From: Chitinophagaceae bacterium
GTDB taxonomy: Bacteria > Bacteroidota > Bacteroidia > Chitinophagales > Chitinophagaceae
Direction of reading: 5' to 3'
Assembly: GCA_016786845.1 (NCBI GenBank)
Contig: JAEUVB010000002.1
Location: 1 to 64,000 of the forward strand
Length of the DNA: 64,000 nucleotides
Part shown: one piece after another, positions 61,389 to 64,000 of the stretch
How the letters are laid out: every line of letters starts with the position of its first letter
Position numbering within the stretch: position 1 is the stretch's first letter
The notes under the pieces: model-generated
Database searches by the model: none
What the model saw: only the letters and a program-made list of their open reading frames with translations
What the model was told of the DNA's origin: nothing
Made by a program: the position numbers and the translations under genes

Positions 61389-64000
61389 ATGGCTCCCATC
61401 ACAGCTACTCCTTCTATTTCATTCAAAACCGGAACTTCCGGCAATGGTACTCATTCGAAAAACATCGATGTTAAAATTGCATATATCAATGATGAGCCCT
61501 ACGAATTAAAAGAAGGAGAAACCATACTCAGTTTTGTACGTCGCAATTTGGGGAAAGATCTGGTACCTACACTGTGCGATGCACCCAATCTCGATCCATT
61601 TGGTTCTTGCAGAGTATGCAGTGTCGATGTGGCCCTGGTCCAAAATGGAAATGCCAAAGCCATGGCCTCTTGTCATACACCGGTAATGGCCGGATCTTAT
61701 ATTTATCCGAATAGTCAACGCATACAAAAATTGCGTAAAAATATTATTGAGTTGGTCCTCACCGATCATCCTCTAGACTGTCTGACTTGCGAGGTGAATA
61801 ATAACTGTGAATTACAAACCGTAGCGGCTCAAGTCGGTGTGAGAGACGTACGTTATCCGGAAGGCAAAAATCATCTCGATCGCAAGAAAGATCTCAGTCA
61901 TCCTTATATGACATCGGACTTTAGTAAATGCATCAATTGTTTTCGTTGTGTAAGGGCTTGTGATGAAGTGCAGGGACAATTTGTATTGAGCATGGCCGGA
62001 CGCGGATTTGATAGTCATATCGTGAAAGGTGCTGAACAAACTTTTTTTGAAAGTGATTGTGTGAGTTGCGGGGCCTGTGCACAAGCCTGTCCTACAAGTG
62101 CCATCAGTGATGTGTTTGAAAGTAAAAGCATCGTGGCCAAAGAAAAGACCCGAACGATTTGTACCTATTGCGGCGTAGGCTGCAATTTAGAAGTATCCAC
62201 AGTCAATGGTGAAATCAAGAGTATACAAGCACCATATGATGCTGAAGTGAATGCGGGTCATACCTGTTTAAAGGGTCGATATGCATTTTCATTTTACAAT
62301 CATCCGGAAAGATTACGTTCACCCCTGATTAAAAGAAATGGTGAATTTGTGCCGGTAAGTTGGGATGAAGCCTATGATTTTATTGCAGATAAATTAATCG
62401 AAATTAAAAACAAATATGGCGCCGATGCCATCGGTGGTATTTCTTCTGCACGTTGTACCAATGAGGAAAATTATCTCATGCAGAAATTTATCCGCACGAT
62501 AATTGGCACAAATAATATTGACAGTTGCGCAAGGGTTTGTCATTCTCCGACCGCATTGGGTATGCAAAGAACATTTGGTACAGGTGCGGCCACCAATTCC
62601 GTGGTCGATTTAAAATATACTGATGCGGTGATGGTCATTGGGGCTAATCCTACCGATGGACATCCTGTCACCGGGGCTAAGATCAAGCAAGTATTTTTGA
62701 AAGGTAAGACTTCTATTGTCATCGATCCCCGGAGAACGGAATTGGCCAAATTAGCAGCATATCATCTTCAATTGAAACCCGGAACCAATGTGGCTCTCCT
62801 GAATATGATGTTGTACTATATCATGCAGGAGGGATTAGAGGATAAGGCTTTCATTGAAAACCGAACAGAAGGATACGATGACTTTAAGGCCCATGTTTTG
62901 GCGATGGATATGGATTACTTGTCAGGCGTTACAGGAGTAGATAAAGATTTGGTGCGTCGTGCGGCAATTGCTTATGCAACAGCGCCTAATGCCATGAGCT
63001 TTCATGGATTAGGGGTGACCGAGCATTCGCAGGGAACTTATACCGTGATGCTGATTGCAGATTTAGCTATGATAACCGGCAATATTGGTCGTCGCGGGGT
63101 AGGTGTGAATCCTTTACGCGGACAAAACAATGTTCAGGGTGCTGCCGACATGGGTTGTCAGCCTCATCAGGGAGCGGGCTATTTGGATGTGACCAATCCC
63201 GAGTACCATGCGAAGTATGAAAAGTTTTATGGGGTCAAACTGCCTGATTATAGCGGGCTCAAAATACCTCAGATGTATGATGCGGCGATTGACGGGAAAT
63301 TTAAAGCCCTATGGTTGATGGGAGAAGATAATGTGCAGACTGATCCGAATACCAATCATGTGAAAGAAGCGATGAATAATCTGGAGCTCTTGGTTGTACA
63401 GGAACTCTTTATGACGGAAACGTCTAAAATGGCTCATGTAATTTTACCTGCTGCTTCGTTTTTAGAAAAGAGTGGCACCTTCACCAATGGTGAGCGACGT
63501 ATTCAAAGAGTACAACAAGTTGTAAAACCTATTGCCGGCACTAAAGCAGACGGTCAGATTATTATCGATATCATGAATAGAATGGGTGGCGATGAACCGG
63601 ATTATGATCCTGAATATTTGTTGAAAGAGATTTCACAGATCGTGCCGTTTTTTGCCGGTGTGAAATGGAATGAATTAGGCGAAAACGGAAAACAATGGCC
63701 GGTATTACCTGATGGTAGTGATACGGAAATACTTCATACCGAAACCTTCAAAATTGGTCGCGGGCAGTTTAAAAAAGCGACATGGACGGAGTCTACTGAA
63801 TTGACAGACAACAAAAAAGATTTCCCTTATATATTGACCACCAACCGCGAGCTGGAACATTACAATTGCGGTACTATGACCCGTCGCACCGGCAATGCTG
63901 AGATACTCTTGGTGGATACCCTGATGATAAATCCGGAGGATGCCGCCAAGCATGCGATTGAAAACGGAGATATGGTGTGTATAGAAAGTGCCAGAGGTAA
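61389..64000 (+). CDS. Formate dehydrogenase subunit alpha (5' part, runs off the window)
   Basis: 870 codons are visible, without a stop. Domains: a 2Fe-2S ferredoxin-like part with LCDAPN, GSCRVCSV and ASCHTPV (about 60-100); a His/Cys cluster HPLDCLTCEVNNNCELQ (about 126-142); two 4Fe-4S sites CINCFRCVRAC and CVSCGACAQACP (about 181-235). The molybdopterin oxidoreductase part starts at CTYCGVGCNLE (about 258). The active site reads SCARVCHSPT (about 380-388), with Cys where FdhF has selenocysteine, followed by MGANPTDGHPV-like VIGANPTDGHPVTG. It resembles NAD-linked or cytoplasmic formate dehydrogenases. Needs molybdenum or tungsten cofactor (compare moaA). Confidence 0.92.
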   Translation, partial: MAPITATPSISFKTGTSGNGTHSKNIDVKIAYINDEPYELKEGETILSFVRRNLGKDLVPTLCDAPNLDPFGSCRVCSVDVALVQNGNAKAMASCHTPVMAGSYIYPNSQRIQKLRKNIIELVLTDHPLDCLTCEVNNNCELQTVAAQVGVRDVRYPEGKNHLDRKKDLSHPYMTSDFSKCINCFRCVRACDEVQGQFVLSMAGRGFDSHIVKGAEQTFFESDCVSCGACAQACPTSAISDVFESKSIVAKEKTRTICTYCGVGCNLEVSTVNGEIKSIQAPYDAEVNAGHTCLKGRYAFSFYNHPERLRSPLIKRNGEFVPVSWDEAYDFIADKLIEIKNKYGADAIGGISSARCTNEENYLMQKFIRTIIGTNNIDSCARVCHSPTALGMQRTFGTGAATNSVVDLKYTDAVMVIGANPTDGHPVTGAKIKQVFLKGKTSIVIDPRRTELAKLAAYHLQLKPGTNVALLNMMLYYIMQEGLEDKAFIENRTEGYDDFKAHVLAMDMDYLSGVTGVDKDLVRRAAIAYATAPNAMSFHGLGVTEHSQGTYTVMLIADLAMITGNIGRRGVGVNPLRGQNNVQGAADMGCQPHQGAGYLDVTNPEYHAKYEKFYGVKLPDYSGLKIPQMYDAAIDGKFKALWLMGEDNVQTDPNTNHVKEAMNNLELLVVQELFMTETSKMAHVILPAASFLEKSGTFTNGERRIQRVQQVVKPIAGTKADGQIIIDIMNRMGGDEPDYDPEYLLKEISQIVPFFAGVKWNELGENGKQWPVLPDGSDTEILHTETFKIGRGQFKKATWTESTELTDNKKDFPYILTTNRELEHYNCGTMTRRTGNAEILLVDTLMINPEDAAKHAIENGDMVCIESARG

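Overview
The window looks like a chromosomal segment of a Bacteroidota bacterium, most likely near Chitinophagales or Saprospirales; the order is an inference. Three things support this. Seven genes encode secreted proteins with type IX secretion (T9SS) C-terminal sorting domains. Genes are preceded by the Bacteroidota -7 promoter box TAnnTTTG, with little sign of Shine-Dalgarno sequences. The gene content (paired Skp/OmpH chaperones after bamA, a HmuY-like protein beside a TonB receptor, a PASTA protein beside ddl, a DUF2851 protein) is typical of the phylum. TTG start codons are common.

Layout. 1-1013: the 3' end of what looks like an IS110-type transposase, then a repeat-rich non-coding zone (a 39-bp direct repeat pair, a short 21-bp-period array and a long 20/21-bp minisatellite). 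1014-4978: mutL, a YCF48-like lipoprotein and moaA. 5064-13508: a T9SS protein, then ddl, a PASTA protein, a T9SS protein and a rhodanese in one very tight run, then a gliding-motility-type (CHU_C) secreted protein. 13622-19866: small secreted and T9SS proteins, DUF2851, OsmC, an outer-membrane-like protein, a glycosyltransferase and a PQQ-propeller lipoprotein. 20102-24784: envelope biogenesis block uppS-bamA-skp-skp, closed by a clear terminator. 24904-31180, minus strand: Gfo/Idh oxidoreductase and recQ (overlapping), a SprB-repeat T9SS protein, yifB/comM. 31369-36505: a possible permuted papain-like protein, an AlgX-like/MBOAT O-acylation pair, an aldo/keto reductase, recO. 36561-41058: aromatic catabolism (hmgA-hpd-paaABC). 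41331-45630: a T9SS esterase, an EnvC-like amidase activator, an ECF sigma factor. 45873-54866: a small unknown protein, a TonB receptor with a T9SS HmuY-like protein, a secreted protein, asd, a four-helix-bundle protein, mtgA, aspS. 55005-59285: a dnaE-type polymerase with a Y-family polymerase (candidate mutagenesis operon). 59395-61180: small membrane proteins and a Crp/Fnr regulator. 61389-64000: the 5' part of a formate dehydrogenase alpha subunit that runs off the window.

How genes fit together. Several sets act on the envelope: ddl, uppS, mtgA and EnvC-like (peptidoglycan), bamA and two Skp proteins (outer membrane proteins), and the MBOAT/AlgX pair (acylation of an exported glycan). 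moaA supplies molybdopterin, which the formate dehydrogenase would need. hmgA and hpd break down tyrosine via homogentisate, and paaABC would activate phenylacetyl-CoA.

The most interesting non-coding signals are: a 9-6-9 palindrome overlapping the predicted promoter of the dinB-dnaE pair; a perfect 14-bp inverted repeat in a long leader that runs into the start codon of the ECF sigma factor; apparently leaderless mutL and recO, each with exactly 4 nt between the -7 box and ATG; the minisatellite beside the IS110 end; and at least three copies of a dispersed intergenic element. I saw no rRNA, tRNA or CRISPR array.
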